NCBI GenBank assembly: GCA_963989385.1
Contig: OZ022501.1
Coordinates: 98,502,979 to 98,566,978, forward strand
Origin: Ctena decussata
Lineage: Eukaryota > Mollusca > Bivalvia > Lucinida > Lucinidae
Direction: 5' to 3'
Length of the DNA: 64,000 nt
The notes below the pieces were generated by a model. The model was not told the DNA's origin and did no database searches. It saw only the letters and a list, made by a program, of their open reading frames with translations. Position numbers and translations under genes: made by a program. Below, in pieces: positions 34,490 through 46,099 of the stretch; the first letter of the stretch is position 1, and every line of letters begins with the position of its first letter.

Positions 34490-37400
34490 GGTTATACAGA
34501 CCATCAGTACAGGACAAAACAGTAGAAATGAAGGATGTATCAAAACTTGTCATGCATATTGAATTTATAAAATGTTAAATAATTGAAACATGTACGAAGT
34601 TTTCGAACTCGGTTTTCGAAACTCTTTGTTATCCTTATACATTCCTTAATACTTTTATACAAAGACTGGCATTTTGGAAATACACTAAGCCAAAGCTTTA
34701 ACAGTGAAAAGTGGCTGGTGTTGTATCTTGTGGTGGCCGTTAAAAGTCTGGCCCGTACAACATCATGATGCAGAATGTACATGTTTTGGTTCTTAGGGAT
34801 CATTGGATAGTTAGACTGAAGATAAAGATGGACTTTGGAGCTCCTCTGAACTGATGTTAGAGTGCGTGGGTAGTGTTGCAACAGTACAAATACTGCACAG
34901 GAGCAAACATACTTAGTTAAAGTCAGTCTTTTATCTTCATTTTTACGTGTTTCTTGCTTCCAGACAATCTTTACATAGAATTTCTTTCACCAACTAAGCA
35001 AACTAGAACTGCCAGAGAATCTGACAATAGCCTCGCTGTACTGCTTTGGTAACTCCCTGTCATAGTAAAATGAGCAATAGATATCAAATCCACCTATCCA
35101 ATCCAATAGACAGTTAGTTCCTGAGAAAATGAGTACCCTGTAGAAGGAAGAATAAGAACCAGGATCCTCATTCTCAATCATATGCAGTGCACCAGCTCAT
35201 TACTTATATGCTAACCAAGTATGAATAAACCCTGCTTGTCTATCCCACAAAAGAACAATTAAGAAATGATATGTCTTGCTTAAATAGTTCTTGAGAAAAC
35301 TATAATAAAACTTTACTAGAAAAGACAAAATGGATAAATAAAAGGAAGGATAAACACAGGAAGAATAAGATCAATAGGCTGAGTCTCAATCCCATGATAC
35401 AACATTTCATTTTCCACATGTATACCAAGTTGCAACATTCTAGCTTGCATAGTTCTTGAGAAACTGACAAAAATTACCGTGGAAAGACAGAAAAAGGACA
35501 GATAAAGGAAAAAACAGAGCAATAAGCCTGATTTAAAATCCCACAATACAACAATTCTTTGTCCAAATGTTTTCTAAGTTTGAAGATTCTATATATAGCT
35601 TCAAAAGCTTCTGGGCAAACTCTGACACAATTTTTCACTGTAAACATGCAAAATAGGGAAAGAAAAAAATGGATAAAATGGAAGAATAGGAGCAATGAGC
35701 CGGAGTCGCAATCCCATGATATAATCACACATTCTGCATGTGTGTACAAAACTCCAGGATTTTATCTTGCACACTTCTTTAGAAAACTGACACAAATTTA
35801 CCTTAAAATGACAGAAAAATGATTAAATAAAGGGAAAAAATAAGAACAATGAGCCTTATTCTCACTGCTAATTTACAATAACTCATTGCTCATTATGTTA
35901 ACCAAGTTTCAAGATTTAGCTTCAAAAGTAACTGAAAAACTTTGACACAAATTATCAATGTGGACAAAAAAGGGAAAGAAAGAAAAAATGAATACAAATA
36001 GAAGAATAATACTAATGAGCCTAAGTCTCAATCCCACAATACAATTACTTACTCTACATACATGTACCATGTTTCAAGATTCTAGCTTGCACAGTTCCTG
36101 AAAAAACTGTGACACAAATTTACCTTGAAAAGACAGAAAAGTGGACAAATAAATGGAGAAATAAAGGCAATGAGTCTTATTTTCTCTTCCACAATACAAA
36201 AACAAAATAAACAAACATGTATGAAAACAAAGTTTCTAGATTCCAGCTTTGATAGTTCTTGAGAAAACTTCAACACAAATGTTCAATGTTAACATGTAAA
36301 ATAGGGAAAGAAAGAAAAATGGATAAAACAGAAAAATAAGAGCACTTATTCTCCATGTGTATACCAAATTTGAAGATTCTAGCTTGCACAGTTCCTGAGA
36401 AAATTGTGACACAAATTTTCCTTCCAAAGACAGAAAAATGGATAAAAAAAGGAAAGAATAAGAGCAATAAGCCCGAGTCTAGATCTCACAATCCCACAAA
36501 TCATTGTCCATACGTATATTAAGTTTCAAGATTCTAGCTTTAATAGTTCTTGAGAAAAACGTGACATAAAAAAGTGTTACGGAATTACAAAGAGACCAAA
36601 TCCAGTATAGCCCCCACTTTTCCAAAGCGGGGCCTTAAATATAAAAACAACTTGTGAAACATTTTGCACTACAGTTATCAACTTCACAAAAGTACAGCTA
36701 TTGGTTTCAAGACAAAAGTAAATAGGAATATTCTAGGTAACTGACACAATTCAATTCCAGATCCAACCCAAGACACCATGTGGGAAAGAGACAACACACA
36801 ATTAGTCAACGCCAAGGACGTCATCACCTGCATGTGAACAACTATTTCCCATGTAGGTGGTCAGCGGTCTAGCCTGGACATCACAAACAATATATCAACA
36901 ACAATAAAACAACCAAGACGAACCAAAACAGAAGAGCCACCTTGAAACGGCCAGTGATTAAATCACTGGAGCGGGGGTAGGGGTAGGGGGTGTAACCGGT
37001 TTGTGCTCGACCAACCCTCGCCCTTTGAACCGCTTTGTCTCATCAGCCATCATCGATGTTTGACACAACCCTGTCAATTACTACCCAAACTACAGACCTA
37101 CGAATACATCCATTTGAACAATATGAATATATTATATGAATAACATTTAATATCTAATTTTTACCCATTTTCTACTTTTTATGTTGAGCCTAGCCTTAAC
37201 ATCACAAACAATATATGAAATTGTAAACAACAAAGCAACAAACAACACTTTAACCAACCAAGAAGAACCAAAACACCCAAACAGGAGCGTCGCCTTAGGA
37301 CGGTCAGCAATGAAACTACTGGGGGAGGTTGGGGGAGGCGTTGGTGCGGAGGGGTGGGGGGGGGGGGAGAGGGGGTTACCGCTTTTTTTTATGTTTTGAG

Positions 37401-37960
37401 CATATAAAATGCCAAAGTGTATTGAAACATAAACGAACTGTTCGAAATTTGTTTTCGAAAAAATGTTTTTTAATCATACATTCTTAAATACTTTCATATA
37501 AGCACTTGAGCAATGCAAATGCACTGAGCCAAAGCTTTAACAGTGTAAAGTCGCTGTTGTTGTACGTGTGGTAGCCGTTAAAAGTCTCCCTGTACATCAT
37601 CATGATGCAGAATGTACATGTTTTGGTCCTTTTGGGATCATTGGATAGTCAGTTTGAAGATAAAGATGGGTTGTAGGGCTCCACTAAAGCTGATGCTAGG
37701 TGCGATTCCAGTGCTGTAACAGTAGAATGCTGCACATGAAAGCACTCAGTTAAAGCCAGTCTTTTGTTTTCATTTTTGATGTGTTCCTTGCTTCCAGAAA
37801 ATCTTAACAGAAAATTTCTTCCACCAGCTGAGCAAAGTATAAAAATGCAAAAAAAGAAGAAAAAAAAATCAAATAAAAAAAAATAAGGAAAAAGGAAAAC
37901 AACCTGTGACCCATCTTGCACTACAATTATTATCAACTACACATTTGATTCAAGTTGTCG
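34490..37960. other. Gene-free stretch; degenerate ~155-bp tandem repeat at 35000-36590
   Basis: The array units share TTCTTGAGAAAACTGACACA, GGAAAGAATAAGAGCAATGA and CAAGTTTCAAGATTCTAGCTT. Around it, two diverged copies of one block (34690-34840 and 37510-37690; GCCAAAGCTTTAACAGTG, CATCATGATGCAGAATGTAC) lie in direct orientation. A family R copy is at 36740-37010 and G-rich runs at 37320-37380. No gene supported. Confidence 0.75.
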
Positions 37961-37968
37961 TTTATCCA

Positions 37969-38268
37969 GACCACGAGGTTATAAGACTTTTGTCGAGGTT
38001 AACTCAGCTGAGCATGAAAATTTCTCCGCTGATAAATATGAATAGGCCAACAACTGTTGGCATTTTCCTATTCATAAGCAGAGAAAATTTCATATATATA
38101 CTTATTAATTGGCATTTTATATTCATAAGCAGAGAAAATTTCATACTCAGCTAAACTGAGCAAGAAAACAACTTAAATTACCAATAATTTGCTATTTACA
38201 TGTATTAGCAGATAAAATTTCAGGCTCAGCTGGGTTGAGCATGAAAAAAGTTTTATAACCTCGGGACC
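37969..38268. mobile_element. 300-bp MITE with CGAGGTTATAA ends
   Basis: Left CCACGAGGTTATAAGACTTT and right complement CCCGAGGTTATAAAACTTTT. The interior has repeated AGCAGA(G/T)AAAATTTCA and CTCAGCT...AGCTGAG inversions. No coding sequence. Confidence 0.72.
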
Positions 38269-38424
38269 AGTTATCCTAACGACGTTGGTCCTTGGAGCTC
38301 AGCGGTACGAAACCATGACCGCAATCCGGGGCACGGCGACCATCCTTCGGGGCGTCTATAAAAAAGCCACCCTTGGAGTAGCCAGCACCATTCATCTGGT
38401 TCCTCTTCCTCGAAAAACATTTTA

Positions 38425-40088
38425 CACGGGTGGTAAAGTTTCAAACTGACCTCCGCGGAGGTCTGTTGAAAAACAATTTGACTATTTTCCGGAAGGCAAT
38501 TTGAATATATCCTGTCATGAATTTTCGCGGTTTACTGACAGGGTTCAGACATGATTTTTCTCGCTAGAAAAGGTATTCCAAAAATCGGAGAATGTCATGC
38601 TATATATATTTTACAGTTGTATATTGTGACCAAATGACATGGAGCAGTTTGAAGCGGTGTTTTTTAAATTACTTTTGTCCTCCAGGTTCAGTACCGAAAA
38701 CGAAACTAGGAAGGAGTCCTGCATAGTTAAATCGGCTTTTTGAATGCATTTGCAGGCTTTCTGTGAAATCTTACCGATGCAGTAAGACACGTAGCTTGTA
38801 TAGCTTCGTTCTAAACATACTTTCAAGAATACGCATGCTTTTATTACTACATGCTTACCCAATTTGCGTCGGCGGTCAATTTGAACACGATGAGAACAAT
38901 TTGACTAATGTAGATTAACATGGAAAAAATTAATCAGCTTAAAAGAAGAAAATGCTTAATTTACTATTCAGAAGCTAGGTAGCAACGGATTGAAAGCATG
39001 TTTTCGTACTTCTAAAGAATATCAGATAATATTGCTCATGTAACATTGTCTTTTTTTATCGTGAAATAGTAGCACAATAGTGCTTAATATTTTTTCTTTT
39101 GTTGTAAAACCAGACCTGTGACACTGATTTGTTTGTAAACATAGCACGAACCGATTTGTTTTCATCACATCCTTCACATGTCATTCTAAAGCGGCCGTAA
39201 TGACGTTGTTATTGTTTCATGTTGATTACCCGTGTTTCTATGTAACGGCCACTTCAGGAGCGTAATCACCTCGCAGCGAGGGGAGCATGCGGGTATGTTT
39301 GCTAGATATCTGCTTATGGGTTCACTCTAAATTGTTTGAATATCGGTTCTCTTCTCTGCAAATATTAATCTGGATGGGTTCGTTTTATTTCACAAACAAG
39401 TGAGAGCCACTATTCTGCTTTTACAACAAAGAAATGATATAACACTATTGTACTACCATTTCACGATAAAAAAAAGAGAATGTTGCGTGAGCAATATTAT
39501 CTGGTGTACTTAAGACTTATAAAACCAAATGATATCTGGCTCCTGAAAATTCAGCACGCATTTTCTTCTTTTTAGCTTATTAAATTTTTCTATGTTAATC
39601 TACATTAGTCAAAATGTTCTCATGGTGTTCAAATTGACCGCCGTGAAAAATTAGGTAAGCATGTAGTAACAAAAGCATGCATATTCTTGAAAGTATGTTT
39701 AGAACGAAGCTATACAAGCTACGTGTCTTACTGTATCGGTAAGATTTCACAGAAAGCCTGCAAATGCATTCAAAAAGCCGATTTAACAGTGCAGGACTCC
39801 TTCCTAGTTTCGCTTTCGGTACTGAACCTGAAGGATAAAAGTAATTTAAAAAATACCGCTTCAAACTGCTCCATGTCATTTGGTCACAATAGACAACTGT
39901 AAAATATATATAGCATGACATTCTCCGATTTTTGGAATACCTTTTCTAGCGAGAAAAATCATGTCTGAACCCTGTCAGTGAACCGCGAAAATTCATGACA
40001 GGATATATTCAAATTGCCTACCGGAAAATATTCAAATTGTTTTTCAACAGACCTCCGCGGAGGTCAATTTGAAACTTTACCACCCGTG
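38425..40088. mobile_element. 1.66-kb long-inverted-repeat element with 6-bp target duplication
   Basis: CACGGGTGGTAAAGTTTCAA at the left is mirrored at the right, and ATTTTA lies at both 38419-38424 and 40089-40094. The arms are about 690 bp each (38425-39115 and 39410-40088) with a roughly 300-bp centre. Each arm carries the 16-bp palindrome GACCTCCGCGGAGGTC near its tip. No transposase-like ORF. Superfamily unassigned; 6-bp duplications and long TIRs occur in several DNA-transposon groups. Confidence 0.9.
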
Positions 40089-40910
40089 ATTTTAGGGCCA
40101 CACGGTCAAGAATTCTTCTCCGCCACGTGGCTTGCTTGCCGCGTTGTCTCTGCCACGTGGCTATGCCGCTCAAGCACCTCGTCGAGGTAATTTTTGTCCG
40201 AGTTGCGTTGGGGACAAACTATAGGTTTGGAAGCTAGGTACTCTTAACTATCAATCAACATCTGGTAACAACTGGGCATTTGAAAATTAATGATACGGAC
40301 TATTCAAATTTAAATGCATTTAGCCGAAGCTATAGGTATAATATTTTAAGGTGTCCTAGCACAACCAGAGACAAGTAGCTTTAACCTAATATTCCTAGAT
40401 AGCTTAGAGATGTTTCATCGCATTAAAATATAAGTGGTAATGATCAAAATAAAAGAAACAGACTGTCAAATAGATATTGCAAATTGGATAAATCTGACGC
40501 CGTTATATGGAGAGTAGAAATACATGTTGCTTCCCTTCTCTCTCTATTAAACGGCAGTATTATTGCTTCTTTAACCTGATCGTAGATTTAAAAACAGGTT
40601 TTGACTTTAAGTTAGTGTTCCGACAGTCCAAAGGCGGCACTTCAGAACTGGAATATTTTCATTGCTATTGTTCGTCAGCATTCTGTTAGTCTTAGATTTT
40701 TTGTACATTATCTAGGTTCGCCATACATCGATCTGCTGGGAATAATATGATCTCCTGGATATGCGCTTGGTACCGTCGTACTTATGTAATTATGATTATT
40801 ATCATTCCCCATTTATGTACCTGTTTGCGCCCCAAAAGGACATATTTCTAGTAAAAGGGGTTTTCTCTTACAGGAGAAAATTTGATCTCAAAGTAGCAAA
40901 TGTGTTCTAT

Positions 40911-41110
40911 AAGGGTTAAGTCGGGTGACTTCGGACAGCGAGTAAATTCGGACACTCCACTGCAAAAAGTGAAAATCCAAATAAACGGCTTATAATGAGC
41001 CGTCTCATCAGGATTTTCACTGTTTGCCCAGTAAATTTTGTTTTAATTACAAACAATTGAAATATAAAGGAAAAAATATCATTGTCCGAATTTACCCGAC
41101 TTTACCCTTT
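40911..41110. repeat. Dispersed repeat related to the insertion-site segment of the duplication
   Basis: Contains GTCGGGTGACTTCGGACAGC and GCCGTCTCATCAGGATTTTC, then CACTGTTTGC, also found at 456-489/4024-4075 (copy A) and 14250-14330 (copy B), in part in inverted arrangement. Shows that the 3.5-kb transposon inserted into a pre-existing repeat. Confidence 0.65.
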
Positions 41111-41873
41111 ACGATGTTACCAGGTGGCTAATGATCAGGGACTAGCAAGGTGCATTTTAACCTAGTGCATTGTAACCATAGGGACATGCTTCTACCGGTA
41201 GAGGCTATTTGTCTGTTAAATCATTGATATTGCATAAAACAGTGCCGTATGGTATTAATAGCCGTGCATCAACCGGCGACAAGCCGTGTATCAACAAGAG
41301 ATTTTACGCGCTGTTGATGCACTGGTATAATTTGCTCGTGCTTGGACCGTTGAAATAATTCTGCCATGCATCCTTGCCTCTCCCCTTTCGGTTACTTTAC
41401 AAAAATTGGAGGTATGCTACCTATATATTCTTATGACGTCATCATGCTTTGTACTCTTACTACGTCATCACGTACTGACACAGGTTTCAAAGCGATGTTG
41501 TTTTCATTCTGACGATGCCAAATGGAAAGTAAAAAAGTGTTAAAGAAAACATGTATCCCCAACTTTCAGCAATCAAGAACTACAGGATGGTACATGAACG
41601 GACAGGCTTGTTCTGCATGGATATTATTGCTTTGTTCAATATATCTGCTTTTTGTTGATTAATTCGCAACGGCCATCTTGGACACTTTTCAGAAATACTG
41701 AGATTGAATAGGATGATGGCAGCCATTTAAATAGCTTGATACTCTCGGGCCAGGAAGACGGATATTTATAAACAGATCCACTAGCGCGTTGGCTGTCAAA
41801 AGGTGATAAAATATAGTGCCATAGTTTTCGCAAATTTCAACGAACATTTCGTTGAATTTATGCAATAACATCC

Positions 41874-42008
41874 ATCAAACATTTTTTCCGATGCATTTAC
41901 GTTTGCCGGGTCCCTCGGTAGATGTTGAAAACCTCGGCCTTTGACTTCGGTTGTCAATATCTCCCTCGGGACCTGGAAAACGTCAATGCATCGGAAAAAA
42001 TGTTTGAT
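41874..42008. repeat. Foldback hairpin with ~44-bp arms
   Basis: ATCAAACATTTTTTCCGATG at the left is mirrored exactly at the right, with pairing continuing with few mismatches through CATT(T/G)ACGTTT and GGTCCC. Confidence 0.82.
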
Positions 42009-42266
42009 CTCCATAGTGATTAGTATCTGTGAAATCCCAATGTTGAAACCATCATTTGTGTTAGAAATCCTAATGGGTTTCAACCCTTTGCACTTTTCCT
42101 AAACTAAAGAATAAAGAAACTGTCCTGGGAAAAGGCAGCTTAGCATTGCATTTACGGAAGATAAGACTTGATCAGTCTCACTGTTGATCTATCACTATCT
42201 ACCGACCTTAGGTAATATTTTAGGATTACAGGGTTTGGCTTTAGAATGTGGAATAAGATCAGCAAA

Positions 42267-42268
<2 letters not shown>

Positions 42269-42302
<34 letters not shown>
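42269..42302 (+). repeat. Poly(A) tract
   Basis: About 33 consecutive A. No retroelement body recognised upstream; it may mark an old retroposed 3' end. Confidence 0.9.
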
Positions 42303-42303
<1 letters not shown>

Positions 42304-43199
42304 ATTTGACCTTTGCTATTTACCTTATTACAGAGTTATCTTAACAGGAAATCTTAACCAATCAGAACTCTTGCTCTGGTAGAAAGTATCTCTCGGCATG
42401 TCAGCCCCTGTTTATTTGCTACTTGGTGTTAAGAAGATGTAGTGTAAATATCAGATCTGCTTTCCCATTTACGTGTATCTATTTACCAAAGATATTGATA
42501 ATACCTATTGAGCAAAAGTCGGATTCACCAGAAATTAATTAGTAATGCAAAATCTTCTAATACCATAGCCCCAGGCAAAGATTTACATTTATCTCTAGCT
42601 TATTGCTTCACTCTATCTGAAAGATTTTGACAAACGGGATGGCTTTGACTACGAAATAGTTAATTGTTTGTTCTTAAAACACATATTCTCTACTTTATAG
42701 AACACAACCTTTGTCAAAACTGATATTTTCGGTGGTATATTGTGCAGGTGGTAATTGTTTTTGTTGGGTTGAACAACTAAGTGTCTGATGAACCAAGCCA
42801 GAACCCAAGCGAGGGTTGGTTGGCCAAAAACCAGAAAAGCCCTCCAGTGGTTTCCTCAATGGCCGTCCCAAGGCGGCACTTCTGTTTTGGTTCTTTTTGG
42901 TTGTTTTATGTGTTGTATGTTGCTGTGTCGGTTACTGATATATTGTGGTTTTTAGACTAGCCCGGTGACGTACATAGAAATGGCTGTCCATATGGCTGTC
43001 GCTGGTGATGTCTTTGGTGGTGACTAATTTTGGCTTGTCTTTTTCTTGGATGGGATCTGGGATTGAATTGTATCAGTTCCTGGGAATATTCCTACTTAAG
43101 TTTTAACGAAACGATTTTAGAAACATTATTAGAGATTTCCTGAGAAATGTGAAGCTGTTGCATTCTGGCAAAGCATGCTTCGTTCTTAATGATTTCACT

Positions 43200-43396
43200 T
43201 CAAAGTCTCCTTCCGCTGATTCAAGAAAGCCAGTTGTCAGTTACTGGCGAAATATGTGCGCTTAGAACTTGTTAACCGCTTTGGAGGTCTAAGCCTGCCC
43301 AGGAATAGTGTGGTTATGTTAACTGACCGTCCCGACATGACCATAGTAGTTTACCGTGGACGTAAAGCAACAAACCAATCAATCAATCACTTCAAG
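43200..43396 (+). mobile_element. 5'-truncated SINE (family 2)
   Basis: Matches the body of the 32403-32674 element in reverse orientation (CTTCCGCTGATTCAAGAA, TTACTGGCGAAATATGTGCG, CTAAGCCTGCCCAGGAATAG) and ends in (CAAT)n. The tRNA-like head is missing. Confidence 0.8.
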
Positions 43397-43868
43397 GTAA
43401 TCATTTTGAAGACACGTGCTAAGACTATGACATATGTCATAATTGTCAGTCTATCATTTACACCGATCTGGATTCATCTGAAAATCTATCTGTTTACTGT
43501 AGACATTGTTGACATACATTCAAGGTATATAGGGCATGTTTGGCTAACTCGAGTAATGCCTAGGTATTCATAAGGTTACTCGAAGAGTTGTATATATTCG
43601 AGTAATCTAATTCAACCGAGTAATTATGCCGAATGTGCCCATGCCATGCGTTGCTGAAGCTGGTAAAACTGAACAAAAACTTACCCCCTGTAACATGATG
43701 ACGTCGACACTGTAGATGTAATTATGCCGCGACAAAGGCTTGTTTATATGATACATTATACTGATACTTTGGAATTACTACCTAATGATAGCAAGCATTT
43801 TCGAAAATGTGAAACATTTATTCAGAAAAAATCGATAGCTGAATAGTGCTGCAATAATGAAAATTTTG

Positions 43869-44097
43869 AGCCGCGACACGACAAAACCAACAAAGTAGTT
43901 GTGCGCCCAGCGCAGACTCAGATCAGCCTGGGCATCCGCCCAGTCTGATCAGAGTTTTCGCTGTCCGCGTGGAGGTAGCTTAGACCCTTAACTTCCCTTT
44001 AAGCACTTAGCAAAGAGTCTGATAAGACTTGGCCAAGACTGATTTGCGTCTGTGCTGGGCGCACAACCACTTTGTTGGTTTTCTCGTGTAGCAGCTC
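43869..44097. mobile_element. Palindromic MITE (same family)
   Basis: GAGCCGCGACACGACAAAAC to GGTTTTCTCGTGTAGCAGCTC, GTTGTGCGCCC subtype. Confidence 0.88.
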
Positions 44098-44660
44098 AAA
44101 TGTTCGCTAATTGCCTGTTGCTAATTAGTCATGCAGGCTAAAAGAAATGATTACTCGACAATAAATTAAGACTTGTCTTTACACGTGCAAAAATTCATTG
44201 CCAAGATTGGTTTTGTTAAGGAATATATGATCAGCTAAACGAATATTGTATGCCATATTTTCTTTGCCAACACGGATAGAAATTTTTAATATATAATGGA
44301 AAAAAATGTACATTTTTTTTTTCAATTTTGACCTGACTTCAATTACAAAATAAGAAACAGACAAGGAATTCTTGCATACTATCGGCGCCCTTTCTTTCAG
44401 CTGGATAGGTCCTGACTATCCGACTGCAATTCTGTTGGAGGTTAGTAGTTTCGGCCCCGTGTCCCACCGGTGTTCTGATTGGGAAGACAGACGTGACTTG
44501 CCGAGACCTGAACATAATCGGCCCTTGGAAGCAATTTGTGATTACGGACACTCTAAAGACGTGAACAAGAAATAGTGATAAGAAAAAGAAATGCCACGAT
44601 ATAAAAAATTACTGTCCTCCTGTGGCATCAAGATAGTCTAGCCACAAAGCAAAATGTTCT

Positions 44661-44973
44661 GAGTCGCGACACGACAAAACCAACAAAATGGCATGTGCGC
44701 CCGGCGAAGACTCAGATCAGCCTGGGCATTCGCCTGATCTGATCAGATTCTTGACTGTCCGCATGGAGGTAGCTTCGACCCTTAGCTACTCTTTAAGTGC
44801 ACAACGAGGACTCTCATCAGACTGGGCGGACAGTCTTCGCTGTCCGCATGGAGGTAGCTGAGACCCTTAGCTGCTCTTTAAGCGCTTAGCGAAGAGTCTG
44901 ATCAGGTTCGGCGGATGCGTAGGCTGATTTGAGTCTGCGTTGGGCGCACAACCACACAGCTGTGCTGTCGCGT
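44661..44973. mobile_element. Palindromic MITE with internal duplication
   Basis: Starts GAGTCGCGACACGACAAAAC. The centre (CTGTCCGCATGGAGGTAGCT) is present twice and the right end is degraded (ACCACACAGCTGTGCTGTCG). Confidence 0.8.
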
Positions 44974-45637
44974 CGCCGTAAAACGAAGTTTCCGACCATA
45001 AAACCGACGATTTACCTCCCCAAATGCCAATTTTGAGTACTGTTTTTCCCTAAGTATTTTCTCCTACGTAAGCTAAGTATTTTCGTTGATAGTTGGCTTC
45101 ATTGTGCTACGAGGAAAACATAGAAATAGCAAAGTTGTTTCCCGTAAAAATGTATGAATTCAACTAAATATTGCGAAGCCTAACGTCGTTTTACTTGACA
45201 TTAAAGTTGAATGTGCTATGCAATCTAGTTAATTACTATCTTTAAGATACAAGAATGCAATTCATATTTTCCCAAAACAGGTGTGTGCCTCTTTCATGCC
45301 TCATAATTACTTTCAGAAATTAGAGGAGGTAAATAGATTTATTCAGAATATTAAAATGCAGTTCCATATTACTTAATTTAAGATCAAAATAGACTTACAG
45401 CATCATCGTGCAGCTTTAGGATTTTCTGGTCCTTTGGGATCATTGGACTCGTTCTATCAGTTTAAAATTGCAGTTTCGCTCAAAGTCATACTCGGGGAGC
45501 TTGCAATTTATCAACATTAGGCCTATATTACTGAACATGCACATACTCATGAAACTCTCTGCAATTTTCATTTCATCAATGTGTTTTTTTTTCTTCCCAG
45601 GGTGTCTTTCTTCAGAATTTCTTTCAATTTGATTAAT

Positions 45638-45825
45638 GAGCCGCGGCACGAGAAAACTAACAATGTGGCAGGTGCGCTCAGCGAAGAATCAGATCAGCTG
45701 GGCATCAGCCCAGTCAGATCAGAGTCTTTCCTGTCGGAACTGTGGTAGCATAGACTCATAGCTACCTTTTAAGCGCACAGCGAAGACACTGATCAGACTT
45801 AATTGGTTTTGTCGTGTCGCAGCTT
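45638..45825. mobile_element. Palindromic MITE with internal deletion
   Basis: Starts GAGCCGCGGCACGAGAAAAC and ends GGTTTTGTCGTGTCGCAGCTT; the right arm lacks the CGCACAACCACTTTG part. Confidence 0.8.
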
Positions 45826-46099
45826 GTTTGTAAATTTCTATGCTCGTTGTTTTTGTAACGCTTTCATCTAATGTACCTACATTGATATATGAAATCAAAT
45901 TGAACTGCAGTTTACGTAAGTAAGCCCCTACCCCCTCCCTCGGTGGATATATTGTTTTCAGTACAATTCGTCATCATCGGTATGGCAGCTTGTACCCGCC
46001 ATGTCTCTTGACTAAATCAATAGAATTTTACTAAATTTGTTTTGATACAATATTGAGACCTGCCAAAGTGTTCACTAGGTTTTGATAATTTTGACTTCA

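Noticed and set aside
38611..38862. Small gene in the 1.66-kb element
   Set aside because: The same open frame appears in the mirrored arm (39687-39902) and has no recognisable domain; explained by the inverted repeat.
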